DNA of 64,000 bases, taken from the NCBI GenBank assembly GCA_017613735.1, contig JAGADF010000016.1:1-64000 (forward strand). The letters run 5' to 3'. A model generated the notes under the pieces. That model was not told the origin of the DNA, made no database searches, and worked only from the letters and a program-made list of their open reading frames with translations. A program made the position numbers and the translations under genes. Below, in pieces: positions 24,057-33,042 of this stretch (the stretch's first letter is position 1; each line of letters begins with the position of its first letter). This DNA comes from Clostridia bacterium. Its GTDB lineage: Bacteria; Bacillota; Clostridia; Oscillospirales; Acutalibacteraceae.

Positions 24057-25403
24057 ATGAAAAAAGTTATTACTTACGGAACATACGACAAGCTCCATTT
24101 CGGTCATATCCGTCTGCTTGAGCGCGCAAAGGCTCTCGGCGACTATCTTATTGTAGGCGTTACCGCGGACGACTTTGACAGAACAAGGGGCAAAATCAAC
24201 GTTCAGCAGCCTCTCGAGGAGAGAATTGAAGCTGTCCGCGCGACAGGGCTTGCGGACGAAATAATCGTCGAGGAGTACGAAGGTCAGAAGATTGACGACA
24301 TAAGAAGACTCGGCGTCGACATTTTTACCGTCGGCTCGGACTGGGTAGGTCAGTTCGACTATCTTAACGAGTACTGCAAGGTCGTCTATCTTGAAAGGAC
24401 AGCGGGCGTTTCGAGCAGCGAGCTGCGCGCCGAGCAGGTTTCCTTAAATCTCGGCGTAGTCGGCAAAAAGCGTTCTCTTGTAAAGTTCATAAACGAAAGC
24501 GAATTCGTCAACGGCGTGAACGTTAATTACGCCTGCATTATAGGCGATAAAATGAACAAGGACGGCGTTGAGGAATTCCCATATTCGCCCGAGTCTTATG
24601 AAGATATGCTCTCAAAGGTCGACGCGGTTTACATTGCCTCGGCTCCCGTTCTTCATTACGAGCAGGCTCTCGCCGCGCTCAAGAGCGGAAAGCACGTCTT
24701 CTGCGAATCGCCGGTTGCCCTTAAGAAAAGCGAATGCGAACAGCTTTTTGAACTGGCGAAGGAAAACGGGCTCATCTTAATGGAGTCCATAAAAACCGCT
24801 TATATGAACGCGTACGTAAGACTTCTTCTTCTGGTTAAAAGCGGCCGCATAGGCGACGTCGTTTCTATCGACGCGACCTGCACAAGCCTCAAGGACATTT
24901 CGGGCGTTCCCGAGGACGAGCTTAAGCTCAACTGGAACAGTATCTGCGCCTGGGGCCCGACGGGTATGCTTCCCGTTTTCCAGCTGCTCGGAACCGAATA
25001 TTCCCATAAGAATATCATTTCAAAGTGCATTGATAAAAACAAGACTTACGATATTTTCACAAAAATCGATTTCGAATACCCCAACGCGGTTGCAACCGTC
25101 AAGGTCGGCAACGGAATAAAATCCGAGGGCGAGCTTGTTATCTGCGGAACGAAGGGTTATATTTTCGTTCCCGCTCCGTGGTGGAAGACCGACTATTTTG
25201 AGGTAAGATACGAGGATTCCGCCAATAACAAGAGGTATTTCTATCAGCTTGACGGCGACGGCATCCGCTACGAAATCGTCGCCTTCGCAAAGGCTGTATT
25301 TGAAGGCAAAACCGCCAATTATTATCTTGAAAACAACATTTCAACTTCCATTTCTTCGGTTATCGAAGACTTTTATTCAAAAATCGACACTACCGATATC
25401 TGA
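24057..25403 (+). CDS. Fusion of glycerol-3-phosphate-type cytidylyltransferase and Gfo/Idh/MocA oxidoreductase
   Basis: 448 residues, two enzymes in one chain. Residues 1-128 match TagD/GCT cytidylyltransferases: TYGTYDKLHFGH with the HxGH pair His14-His17, and YLERTAGVSSSELR at 111-124 replacing the family's RTEGISTT; TagD alone is about 129 residues. From about 131 a Gfo/Idh/MocA oxidoreductase begins (LGVVGKKRSL), with YIASAPVLHYEQALAALKSGKHVFCESP, read as YIASAPVLHYEQ and GKHVFCESP, the latter in place of the usual EKP. The likely job is to reduce a sugar-phosphate precursor and load the product with CMP, as the bifunctional Haemophilus CDP-ribitol enzyme does with unrelated domains. This would supply the two LicD proteins. 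Confidence 0.9.
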   Translation: MKKVITYGTYDKLHFGHIRLLERAKALGDYLIVGVTADDFDRTRGKINVQQPLEERIEAVRATGLADEIIVEEYEGQKIDDIRRLGVDIFTVGSDWVGQFDYLNEYCKVVYLERTAGVSSSELRAEQVSLNLGVVGKKRSLVKFINESEFVNGVNVNYACIIGDKMNKDGVEEFPYSPESYEDMLSKVDAVYIASAPVLHYEQALAALKSGKHVFCESPVALKKSECEQLFELAKENGLILMESIKTAYMNAYVRLLLLVKSGRIGDVVSIDATCTSLKDISGVPEDELKLNWNSICAWGPTGMLPVFQLLGTEYSHKNIISKCIDKNKTYDIFTKIDFEYPNAVATVKVGNGIKSEGELVICGTKGYIFVPAPWWKTDYFEVRYEDSANNKRYFYQLDGDGIRYEIVAFAKAVFEGKTANYYLENNISTSISSVIEDFYSKIDTTDI

Positions 25404-25422
25404 TAACTGATAGGAGAAATCA

Positions 25423-26190
25423 ATGTTTAAAAAGCTACGAGAAAACAAGTTCCTTTTTGAAGAGCTTGTCAAAAGAGATTTCAAGAAAAAGTACACGAGA
25501 ACGGTTCTCGGCGTATTCTGGAGCCTTCTGTCTCCCCTGCTTCAGCTGCTCGTAATGAGCCTTGTATTCAAGCAGTTCTTCGGAAGAAATACGCCGCACT
25601 ACACCATCTACCTTTTCTGCGGTACTCTTTTATTTAACTGGTACAAGGAAGCTACAAAGGGCGGCATGGCAGCGCTTGTTTCAAACGCAAACATTTTCAC
25701 AAAGGTCAACGTGCCGAAATATCTTTTCCTGCTTTCAAAGAACATTCAGGCGTTTATCAATTTTATACTGACGCTTGTTATATTCGCAATTTTCCTTGCG
25801 TTCGATAAAATCGTACCGACCTGGAGATTTGTTCTTCTCATATACCCGATTATCTGTCTTATCTTTTTCAATATCGGCGTAGGAATGGTGCTTTCGGCGC
25901 TCAACGTTTTCTTCAGGGATATCGCTTATCTTTACGATATTTTCTGTATGCTTCTTTCTTATCTGTCCGCGATTTTCTACAGCATCGACAGGTTCGACGA
26001 AAGCGTTCAGAGATACTTTATGTTAAATCCCATGTACTGCTACATAAGTTATTTCCGAGAAGTTGTCATTGACGCAAGCATTCCCGGACCCTATCACCAT
26101 GCGCTGTGCGCAGGCTTCGCATTGGTTATGATTATTATCGGCGCATGGACATACAGACATTATAATCAGAAGTTCCTTTATTATCTGTAA
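25423..26190 (+). CDS. ABC-2 type polysaccharide/teichoic-acid export permease (Wzm/TagG-like)
   Basis: 255-residue inner-membrane permease with six predicted helices, the ABC-2 fold. The N-terminal cytoplasmic helix ELVKRDFKKKYTRTVLGVFW is characteristic of Wzm/TagG/RfbD permeases. It pairs with the ATPase encoded 13 bases downstream to flip or export a lipid-linked glycan. The GGAG site is in the short gap after the fusion gene. Position between the precursor enzymes and the glycosyltransferases supports export of the glycopolymer made by this operon. Confidence 0.92.
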   Translation: MFKKLRENKFLFEELVKRDFKKKYTRTVLGVFWSLLSPLLQLLVMSLVFKQFFGRNTPHYTIYLFCGTLLFNWYKEATKGGMAALVSNANIFTKVNVPKYLFLLSKNIQAFINFILTLVIFAIFLAFDKIVPTWRFVLLIYPIICLIFFNIGVGMVLSALNVFFRDIAYLYDIFCMLLSYLSAIFYSIDRFDESVQRYFMLNPMYCYISYFREVVIDASIPGPYHHALCAGFALVMIIIGAWTYRHYNQKFLYYL

Positions 26191-26203
26191 ACGGAGGATA
26201 GAT

Positions 26204-27160
26204 ATGAGTATTATTCAGGCAAAAAACGTATCCATCCGTTATATTACGGGTGATTTTAAAGACATAGGTCTTAAGGAATACGTAATCAAAAAGATAACGC
26301 GCAAATATAAGGTCAAGGAATTCTGGGCTGACAAAGACGTTTCCTTTTCACTTGAACAAGGCGATATGCTCGGCATTATCGGTTCAAACGGCGCGGGCAA
26401 ATCAACGCTTCTCAAAGCTGTTTCGGGAATAATGATTCCGACCAAGGGCCATATGGAAACCCATGGAACAATCGCCGCGCTTCTTGAACTGACAAGCGGC
26501 TTCGACAAAGATATGACCGTTAAGGAAAACACGTATCTTCGCGGCGCAATGCTCGGCTACACCCGTGAGTTTATGGACGAAAAATACAGCGAGATTATTG
26601 CGTTTGCTGAGCTCGAGGAGTTTGAGGACAGAGCTTACAAACAGCTTTCAAGCGGTATGAAGAGCCGTCTGGCTTTTTCTATCGCCTGCCTTGTAAAGCC
26701 CGACATTATCATTCTTGACGAGGTTCTTTCCGTAGGCGACGGCGCGTTCAGGAAAAAGAGCGGAAACAAGATGAAGGAAATTCTTGCGACGGGCGTTACG
26801 GGAATAATCGTTTCGCACTCCATTCCTCAGATAAGAGATATGTGCAATAAGATTCTCTGGCTCGACCACGGCAATCAGATTGCTTTTACCGAAGAGGTTC
26901 AGCTTTACTGCGACGCGTACGAGGAATTTCTTTTAACCAAAAAGCTGCCCAAGACAAAGGACGATATCTTCGCCCTCGCGCAGGCACACGACGAACGCCT
27001 TGAGCAGGAACGTCTTGAGAAACAGCTTAAAGAGCAGAAAAGGATTGAAAAGGTTCTTGAACAAGGCACGTCCGACGCGGCTATCGACGCGGCGCTGAAC
27101 GTAATAAGAAAAAACCGTCCCGAATTGCTCAATCCGGAAATATTCTCCGAAAACAAATAA
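26204..27160 (+). CDS. ABC transporter ATP-binding protein for glycan export (Wzt/TagH-like)
   Basis: 318 residues. Walker A GSNGAGKST (about 65-73), the signature QLSSGMKSRLAFS and Walker B IIILDEVL, followed by the H-loop VSHS. The region before Walker A (SFSLEQGDMLGIIG) fits the Wzt/TagH subfamily. The C-terminus (about 240-318) is a charged, probably coiled segment rich in Glu/Lys/Arg; it is not the carbohydrate-binding beta sandwich that Wzt of some O-antigens carries, so export probably does not depend on a capped chain end. Forms a complex with the preceding permease. Confidence 0.93.
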   Translation: MSIIQAKNVSIRYITGDFKDIGLKEYVIKKITRKYKVKEFWADKDVSFSLEQGDMLGIIGSNGAGKSTLLKAVSGIMIPTKGHMETHGTIAALLELTSGFDKDMTVKENTYLRGAMLGYTREFMDEKYSEIIAFAELEEFEDRAYKQLSSGMKSRLAFSIACLVKPDIIILDEVLSVGDGAFRKKSGNKMKEILATGVTGIIVSHSIPQIRDMCNKILWLDHGNQIAFTEEVQLYCDAYEEFLLTKKLPKTKDDIFALAQAHDERLEQERLEKQLKEQKRIEKVLEQGTSDAAIDAALNVIRKNRPELLNPEIFSENK

Positions 27161-27175
27161 AAAGGAGACCGTTGT

Positions 27176-28180
27176 ATGAACCCTGTTTTATCGGTTGCAG
27201 TCGCGTGTTATAACGTCGAAAACTATCTTGACAAGTGTCTCTCTTCATTTTCCGACGACAGATTAAGGGGAAAGGTTCAGGTTATCGTTGTAAACGACGG
27301 CTCAAAGGACGGCACGCTGAATATTGCCGAAGGCTATAAAAACCGGTATCCCGATATTTTTGAAATCGTCGACAAGGAAAACGGCGGTCACGGCTCGGCG
27401 GTCAACGTCGCGATTGAAAAAGCCAGAGGCAAATACTTTCGCATTGTCGACGGCGACGACTGGGTTAATACGGAAAACACGGTTTCCCTTATCTCATATA
27501 TGGAAAGCGCCGAATCCGATATGATTATCGACTGCAAACGCGAGGTCGATATGCTTTCGGGCGATTCCGTTTTCTTCCCTCTTCCCGCAGGCGTCACTCC
27601 CGACAGAGAATATGAATTCAAGACCATCTGCGGCGACAGGGACGTTTACGCGAACATAATGATTCACACCGCCTCGGTTAAAACGTCAATTCTTCAGCAA
27701 AACAATATAAGAGTTCTCGAAGGCGTTTTTTATGAGGACATTGAATACGTTATCAAGGCAACGGCGAGGGTTAAAACCGCCGTATTCAAAAATCTTGAGA
27801 TTTATCAGTACCTTGTCGGCAACGCAAATCAAAGCGTAAGCCTTACAAATTATGTAAAAAGATATTCCCAGCACTCGCTTGTTACAAACGAGCTTATCTC
27901 ATTCGCTTCGGATTTTGAATGCGAAAAAGAAATAAGGGAATATCTCATCAACCGCGTCAGCCTTCTTATAAACACCAATATAAATATTTCGCTCCTTTAT
28001 AATGAGAACCGAAAAGAGGGAAGAATTCTCGCAAGGGAATTCCGCGAAAATCTTAAAGAGAAAAATTCCGTTCTCTATAATGCGACCGAAAAAAGATACC
28101 GCGCCGCCCTTGCTCTTAACAGGCTCGGCATAAGCTATAACAGGCTGATGAAAATAAAAAGCATTTTACACAGAGGTTAA
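27176..28180 (+). CDS. Glycosyltransferase family 2
   Basis: GT-A fold transferase of 334 residues. The N-terminal nucleotide-sugar site has VAVACYNVENYLDKCL, VVNDGSKDGT and the DxD-type IVDGDDWVN near residue 100. No membrane segment is evident, so it works on the cytoplasmic face. AAGGAGA site before the ATG. Immediately followed by a second GT2 gene, and together they would build the backbone or side chains of the exported glycan. Donor and linkage cannot be told from sequence. Confidence 0.92.
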   Translation: MNPVLSVAVACYNVENYLDKCLSSFSDDRLRGKVQVIVVNDGSKDGTLNIAEGYKNRYPDIFEIVDKENGGHGSAVNVAIEKARGKYFRIVDGDDWVNTENTVSLISYMESAESDMIIDCKREVDMLSGDSVFFPLPAGVTPDREYEFKTICGDRDVYANIMIHTASVKTSILQQNNIRVLEGVFYEDIEYVIKATARVKTAVFKNLEIYQYLVGNANQSVSLTNYVKRYSQHSLVTNELISFASDFECEKEIREYLINRVSLLINTNINISLLYNENRKEGRILAREFRENLKEKNSVLYNATEKRYRAALALNRLGISYNRLMKIKSILHRG

Positions 28181-28182
28181 AA

Positions 28183-29256
28183 ATGAGCAAACCGTTTTTT
28201 TCGATAATACTGCCGTCATATAAGGTCGAAGAATATCTTGAAAGCGCAGTTTCTTCCATTCTTAACCAGACCTTTAACGACTATGAAATTATCATTGTCG
28301 ACGACGCGTCCCCCGATTCCGTCGGGGCTGTCGCCGACTGCCTTTGTGAAAAGCATCCGTTTATAAAAGCAGTTCACCATCAGACTAATCTGGGCCTGAG
28401 CGAAGCGCGAAACAGCGGTCTTCGTTCAGCCTCGGGCGAGTTTGTTTTTTTTATGGATCCCGACGACGTTATAGAAAGCAACCTGCTTGAAACGGTTAAG
28501 CTCTCTCTTGACTCTCAGCCATCGGACGTCGTTGTTTTCGGCGTAATCGAGGAATATTTCAACAATAAAAATCAGCTCTGCAACAGCGTTACAATCACTC
28601 ACGCGCAAAAGCCTCTTTTCTTAAACACAAAAGAAGAAGTCCGCAGAGAAATGATTTATCTTGAAAAGAACACTCTTCTCGGCTACGCGTGGAACAAGGT
28701 TTACAGACGCGATTACCTTATCTCAAACCGTCTTGAATTTGAAACCGTCGAGTTTATAGAGGACATTGATTTTAACCTTAAGGTTTTTTGCGATTTATCC
28801 TCTCTTATCATTCTCGACGCGCCCTTATACCACTATATAAAAAGGGTGAACGCCGGGCTTACGAGCAAGTATTCCGAATCGTTTTACGCGGTTCACAGAA
28901 AAAGGGTTGAAATGCTTTTCAGCCAGTATAAAAACTGGGATATGCTCACGGACGACGTATACGGTATTCTCGCAAGCGAGTTTGCGCGGTTCGTATTTTC
29001 ATCCGCCCAGAGGAATTGCTCAAAACAGTCCGGAATGAACGATAAAATGAGAAGGGATTTCATCCGCTCGGTATATGGCGACGAAATATACAAAGTCCTG
29101 ATACCGAAAGCTGATTCGAACAGCAAATCCGTTAAGCTTATGCTATATCTGTTAAAGCGAAAATCGGTGCATCTTACCGCGCTTGTATGCAGAATGCTTT
29201 ATATAATTAAGACGGTTTTCCCCGTCTTCTTCTCAAAAATAAAACAGGAAAGATAA
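28183..29256 (+). CDS. Glycosyltransferase family 2
   Basis: 357 residues. GT2 core: IILPSYKVEEYLESAVSSIL (read as IILPSYKVEEY and LESAVSSIL), IIVDDASPDS, the acceptor loop NLGLSEARNSGL and the metal site FMDPDDVIE. The C-terminal half is helical with basic ends. Starts 2 bases after the preceding GT2 gene. It resembles WfgS/EpsJ-type enzymes of capsule and wall-polymer clusters. Likely adds the second sugar of the repeat unit. Confidence 0.92.
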   Translation: MSKPFFSIILPSYKVEEYLESAVSSILNQTFNDYEIIIVDDASPDSVGAVADCLCEKHPFIKAVHHQTNLGLSEARNSGLRSASGEFVFFMDPDDVIESNLLETVKLSLDSQPSDVVVFGVIEEYFNNKNQLCNSVTITHAQKPLFLNTKEEVRREMIYLEKNTLLGYAWNKVYRRDYLISNRLEFETVEFIEDIDFNLKVFCDLSSLIILDAPLYHYIKRVNAGLTSKYSESFYAVHRKRVEMLFSQYKNWDMLTDDVYGILASEFARFVFSSAQRNCSKQSGMNDKMRRDFIRSVYGDEIYKVLIPKADSNSKSVKLMLYLLKRKSVHLTALVCRMLYIIKTVFPVFFSKIKQER

Positions 29257-29269
29257 AAGAGGTACGAAA

Positions 29270-29581
29270 ATGGCTTCAAGCAGGGAATATCTCGACTTTA
29301 TTCTTGAACAGCTTTCAGAGCTTGATAATATTACATTCCGTTCTATGATGGGCGAATACATAATCTATTACGGCGGTAAAATTGTCGGCGGCATCTATGA
29401 CGACAGGTTTCTGGTAAAAATAACCCCTTCGTCCGAAAAAATGCTCGAAAACTCACGCGCCGAGCTGCCCTATGAGGGCGCGAAGGAAATGCTTCTTGTC
29501 GACAACGTTGATGACAGACAGTTTTTAAAGGAACTGATTTCGGCTATGTATAACGAATTACCGAATCCGAAAAAGAAATAA
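29270..29581 (+). CDS. TfoX N-terminal domain protein
   Basis: 103 residues consisting only of a TfoX-N type domain, shown by ITFRSMMGEYIIYYGGKIVG followed by YDDRFLVKITPSSEKML and the small C-terminal helix. Stand-alone domains of this kind are common in Firmicutes and have no established role; in gammaproteobacteria the domain belongs to a competence regulator. GGTAC-type ribosome site is weak (AGAGGTACGAAAATG). It lies within the glycopolymer operon but probably is a passenger. Confidence 0.85.
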   Translation: MASSREYLDFILEQLSELDNITFRSMMGEYIIYYGGKIVGGIYDDRFLVKITPSSEKMLENSRAELPYEGAKEMLLVDNVDDRQFLKELISAMYNELPNPKKK

Positions 29582-29597
29582 ACGGGGAGATGAATTA

Positions 29598-31058
29598 ATG
29601 GACAGAATCTTTACAAAAGAGATGAGATTTGTCGACGAAAACGGCAGAACAAGACTTTTTAACGGCTTCAATATCGACGACAAGCATCTTGACAGAAAGG
29701 AATTCCGCCATAACCTTGACGACGAATTCTTCAAAAAGTTTAAGGCAAACGGGCTTGACATAATCCGTCTTGCCGTCACCTGGCAGAATCTTGAGCCTGA
29801 AATGGGCGTTTATAACGAAAGCTATCTTGAGTCCATTGACCGTATTTTCGATATGGCTGAAAAATACGGCGTTTACATTCTTCTCGATATGCATCAGGAT
29901 TTGTATTCGGGTTTCGACGGCAAAAGCGTCGGCGACGGCGCGCCTTCATGGGCTTCGATTACCGACGGCGCAAAACCGAGAAAACCGTTCTTCGTCTGGG
30001 CGGAAGGCTATTTCTGGGGCAAGGCGGTTCACAGGGCGTTTGACCATTTCTGGGACAATTCCCCCGTAAACGGCGAGGGCATTCAGGACAGATACCGCAA
30101 GCTGTGGAAAATGCTTGCCGACCGCTACGGAAACAAAAACGCGCTTTTCGGCTTCGACCTTATGAACGAGCCTTTCCCGGGCTCCGACAGTAAAAGAATG
30201 TTTATTGCCCTAATAGGCGGCGCGGCAAAGGTCTTCCTTTTCAGCGGCGACATCAACCGCTGTTCCCTGTTAACGTCTGTTATAAGGCTCGATATGCCCG
30301 GTATTCTCAATAATATTACGGGCGGCGCGATGGCTAAAATCGCCGGTCACGTCGATAAGCTTGCCGAGCAGTTTGACCTTAATAAGTATTCCCCGTTCCT
30401 TAATAAAACAGCCTCAGCTATAAGAGAAAAGACCTCAAACGGTATAATTATGATGGAACAGAGTTACCTCTGCAACGTAGGCGTAAAGCAATCCGTTCCG
30501 CCAATTACGGTAAACGGAGTGCGCGAGCCCAATCAGTGCTACGGCCCTCATTCGTACGATATGACGGTCGACACCCCGCTCTATAAATACGCAAATGCAG
30601 ACAGGGTTAAAACCTTCTTCTCGCAGATGAGAAACGCTCAGGAAAGGCTAAATATTCCCGTCATTGTCGGCGAATGGGGCGGCAACAGCGACAACTCGGA
30701 CACGTCCTGGTTCCCGCACGCCTTTGAACTTCTTGATTTCTTTGACGAAAAGCAGTGGGGACAGATTTACTGGACATTTAAGGACAACGACCTGGATTCG
30801 CCGCTCATGGAAATGCTCAGAAGGACTCATCCCGTCGCAATCGCGGGCGAGCTTAAAAGCTACGGCTACGACAGGGAAAATAAGGTCTTTACGCTTAAAT
30901 ATACCGGCGACTCAAAGGGCGAAACCCTTATTTATGTTCATAAGCCTTTTACCACCGATATCAAGTACAAAACAGTTGAAAAATACGATAACGGCTCAAG
31001 CGTTATAAGTATAAAATCCAAGGGTGAAACCGAGGTTAAAATACAGATAGAAGAATAA
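29598..31058 (+). CDS. Glycoside hydrolase family 5, endoglycoceramidase-like
   Basis: 486 residues. The barrel has the acid/base Glu191 in GFDLMNEPFPG and nucleophile Glu359 in PVIVGEWGGN. The segments IRLAVTWQNLEPEMGVYN and ILLDMHQDLYS are those of the endoglycoceramidase-like branch (EGC I/EGALC) rather than of cellulases. A C-terminal beta domain follows (about 400-486). There is no signal peptide, so it acts in the cytoplasm, which is unusual for an enzyme of host glycolipids. Placed between wall-glycan genes and a GH130 gene; it may recycle or edit a lipid-linked glycan made by this operon. The substrate is not provable here. Confidence 0.88.
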   Translation: MDRIFTKEMRFVDENGRTRLFNGFNIDDKHLDRKEFRHNLDDEFFKKFKANGLDIIRLAVTWQNLEPEMGVYNESYLESIDRIFDMAEKYGVYILLDMHQDLYSGFDGKSVGDGAPSWASITDGAKPRKPFFVWAEGYFWGKAVHRAFDHFWDNSPVNGEGIQDRYRKLWKMLADRYGNKNALFGFDLMNEPFPGSDSKRMFIALIGGAAKVFLFSGDINRCSLLTSVIRLDMPGILNNITGGAMAKIAGHVDKLAEQFDLNKYSPFLNKTASAIREKTSNGIIMMEQSYLCNVGVKQSVPPITVNGVREPNQCYGPHSYDMTVDTPLYKYANADRVKTFFSQMRNAQERLNIPVIVGEWGGNSDNSDTSWFPHAFELLDFFDEKQWGQIYWTFKDNDLDSPLMEMLRRTHPVAIAGELKSYGYDRENKVFTLKYTGDSKGETLIYVHKPFTTDIKYKTVEKYDNGSSVISIKSKGETEVKIQIEE

Positions 31059-31070
31059 AGGAGAAAAACT

Positions 31071-32021
31071 ATGGCTAAGATACTCGGCGAAAGCATTAAA
31101 AATCTTCCCTGGGAGGACAAGCCCGTCGGTTACAGATACCCCGTATGGCGTTATTCGGGCAATCCCATTATTACACGCGATAATCTTTTCTTTGCGAACA
31201 GCATTTTCAATTCCGCTGTCGTTCCGTTCGGCGACGGCTTTGCGGGCGTTTTCAGAGTTGACGACAGAACAAGAGACCAGGTTATAGTAACCGGCTTCAG
31301 CAAGGACGCCGTCAACTGGGAGCTTGAGGAAAAGGTGATTTTCAGAGGTTATGATCCGAGAATCTGTGAAATCGACGGCAAATACTATCTGACCTGGGTT
31401 AACCTCACCCCGAGAGGCACAACCATAGGCGTCGCCGTAACAGAGGATTTTAAAATCTGGGAACAGAAAGAGGACGCAACCTATCCCGTAGCGAGAAACG
31501 GCGTTCTTTTCCCGAGAAAAATCAACGGCGAATACGTTCTTCTTGTCCGCCCGTGCGACAGAGGTCACACGCCATACGGCGACATTTTCATTCAGAGAAG
31601 TCCCGACCTGAACTACTGGGGTAATTACCGCTTTGTAATGAAGCCCGAAAGAAACTGGGAAATGACAAAAATCGGCGCAGGCCCGACTCCCATTGAAACC
31701 GATATCGGCTGGCTGATGTTCTATCACGGCGTTATCACAAGCTGTAACGGCTTTACATACAGTATGGGCGCGGCAATCCTTGACCGCGACGAGCCGTGGA
31801 AGGTTCTTCACAGAGCGGACAGCTTCCTGCTCGCTCCCCACGAGCTGTACGAGACAGTCGGCGACGTGCCCAACGTAGTTTTCCCCTGTGCCGCGCTTGC
31901 GGACGCCGAAAGCGGAAAAATCGCGATTTACTACGGCGCGGCGGACACCTCGGTCGCCCTCGCGTTCACAACGGTTGACGAAACGGTTGATTATATTTTA
32001 AAGCACGATATGCTTAAATAA
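31071..32021 (+). CDS. GH130 family mannoside phosphorylase/hydrolase
   Basis: Five-bladed propeller enzyme of 316 residues. Family GH130 features: NPIITRDNLF near the N-terminus, NSAVVPFGDGFAGVFRVDD, GYDPRICEIDGKYYLTW, and GAGPTPIETDIGWLMFYHGV. GH130 enzymes phosphorolyse or hydrolyse beta-mannosidic bonds, usually with beta-1,4-mannosyl-glucose, mannobiose or beta-1,2-mannan. Cytoplasmic, no signal peptide. AAGGAGA site and 12-base gap after GH5. The pairing with GH5 suggests that a mannose-containing glycan is degraded in the same transcription unit that builds a surface polymer. Confidence 0.92.
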   Translation: MAKILGESIKNLPWEDKPVGYRYPVWRYSGNPIITRDNLFFANSIFNSAVVPFGDGFAGVFRVDDRTRDQVIVTGFSKDAVNWELEEKVIFRGYDPRICEIDGKYYLTWVNLTPRGTTIGVAVTEDFKIWEQKEDATYPVARNGVLFPRKINGEYVLLVRPCDRGHTPYGDIFIQRSPDLNYWGNYRFVMKPERNWEMTKIGAGPTPIETDIGWLMFYHGVITSCNGFTYSMGAAILDRDEPWKVLHRADSFLLAPHELYETVGDVPNVVFPCAALADAESGKIAIYYGAADTSVALAFTTVDETVDYILKHDMLK

Positions 32022-32043
32022 AACATAAAAAGGAGAACAGATT

Positions 32044-32247
32044 ATGCAATACAAAACAACGCAGGTAGTATTAAAGGAAAAATTCATAGGTCATGACGCC
32101 AGAAATCTTCAGGAGCTTGACAACGTGCTTAATTCATGGGCGGCTCAGGGCTGGGTTCTTAATACAATGACCACAACCGTTGCAGGCGGAACAGGTCTCG
32201 GCGGCGGCGACCGCACGGTATTCACCCTTGTATTTATGCATCAGTAA
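32044..32247 (+). CDS. DUF4177 family small protein
   Basis: 67 residues, the whole length of the DUF4177 family. Typical pattern: a first strand (YKTTQVVLKE), a helix (LQELDNVLNSWAAQGW) and two final strands (VLNTMTTTVAGG and RTVFTLVFMHQ). AAAAGGAGA precedes the ATG. No function is known; a small beta-alpha-beta-beta fold is expected. Member of the same operon by spacing only. Confidence 0.85.
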   Translation: MQYKTTQVVLKEKFIGHDARNLQELDNVLNSWAAQGWVLNTMTTTVAGGTGLGGGDRTVFTLVFMHQ

Positions 32248-32290
32248 AAAACTGAATTTTGAATTTTTAAACAAAAAAGAGGTAATTGAT

Positions 32291-33031
32291 ATGCCACTCG
32301 TTTTAGCACACAGAGGCGCCAATAAAAGGGCTCCCCAGAACACAATACCCGCCTTTAAAAAGGCTGTTGAATTCAATGCCGACGGTATTGAAACCGACGT
32401 TCATCTTTCAAAGGACGGCGAGATAGTTATTTGTCACAACTACACTATCGACGCGACCTCGAACGGAAAAGGGCTTATAAGCGACTACGCCTGCGAAGAG
32501 CTTAAGAAATTTGACTTCGGCTCATATTTCAGCGAGGATTTCAGGGGCGTTACCCTTCCCACGCTTTCCCAATGCCTTGACGTAGTTAAAAATATGAAGC
32601 TCATAAACATTGAAATCAAGGCTCCCAAGCAGAAAAACGACCTTGTAAAGCGTACGGTTGAAATGGTCAACAAATACGGTCTTAACGACTCTGTTATCAT
32701 CTCCTGCTTCAACCCCGAATGCATCAGGGAATCAAAGGAAACAGACCCGTCAATAAGAACAGGTCTGCTTTACGAAAACGACGATTTAGGCAAGGAGATT
32801 ATGTCCTTCGGCGTTGAAAAGTACTGCGCCCAGCTGAATGCAAACGCGGCTCATCCCGACAGGGAGCTCATAACCGAGGACGAGGTCAAACGCCTTCACG
32901 CGATGAATATGACCGTCAACGTCTGGACCGTCAACGAAAAGGAAGATATTTTAAAGCTTACCGAATGGGGCGTTGACTCCCTCATTTCCGACGTTCCCGA
33001 CTACGTCATAAGCGTACTGAACGAGAGATAA
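32291..33031 (+). CDS. Glycerophosphodiester phosphodiesterase
   Basis: Splits glycerophosphodiesters to sn-glycerol-3-phosphate and an alcohol. 246 residues with LAHRGANKRAPQNT (His of the catalytic pair), the metal Glu-Asp in DGIETDVHLSKDG and ICHNYTIDATSNGKG (second His). There is no signal peptide, so the enzyme is cytoplasmic (UgpQ type). The start is the ATG at 32291 with AGAGG before it; an open frame extends upstream into DUF4177 without a ribosome site. In this operon it could recycle glycerophospho-compounds that arise from LicD-decorated glycans or teichoic acids. Last gene before a strong terminator. Confidence 0.92.
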   Translation: MPLVLAHRGANKRAPQNTIPAFKKAVEFNADGIETDVHLSKDGEIVICHNYTIDATSNGKGLISDYACEELKKFDFGSYFSEDFRGVTLPTLSQCLDVVKNMKLINIEIKAPKQKNDLVKRTVEMVNKYGLNDSVIISCFNPECIRESKETDPSIRTGLLYENDDLGKEIMSFGVEKYCAQLNANAAHPDRELITEDEVKRLHAMNMTVNVWTVNEKEDILKLTEWGVDSLISDVPDYVISVLNER

Positions 33032-33042
33032 AAAAATAAAAG

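Noticed and set aside
30996..31841. Open frame of 281 codons on the minus strand
   Set aside because: Antisense to GH130 and the end of GH5; a shadow of the codon bias of the true genes.
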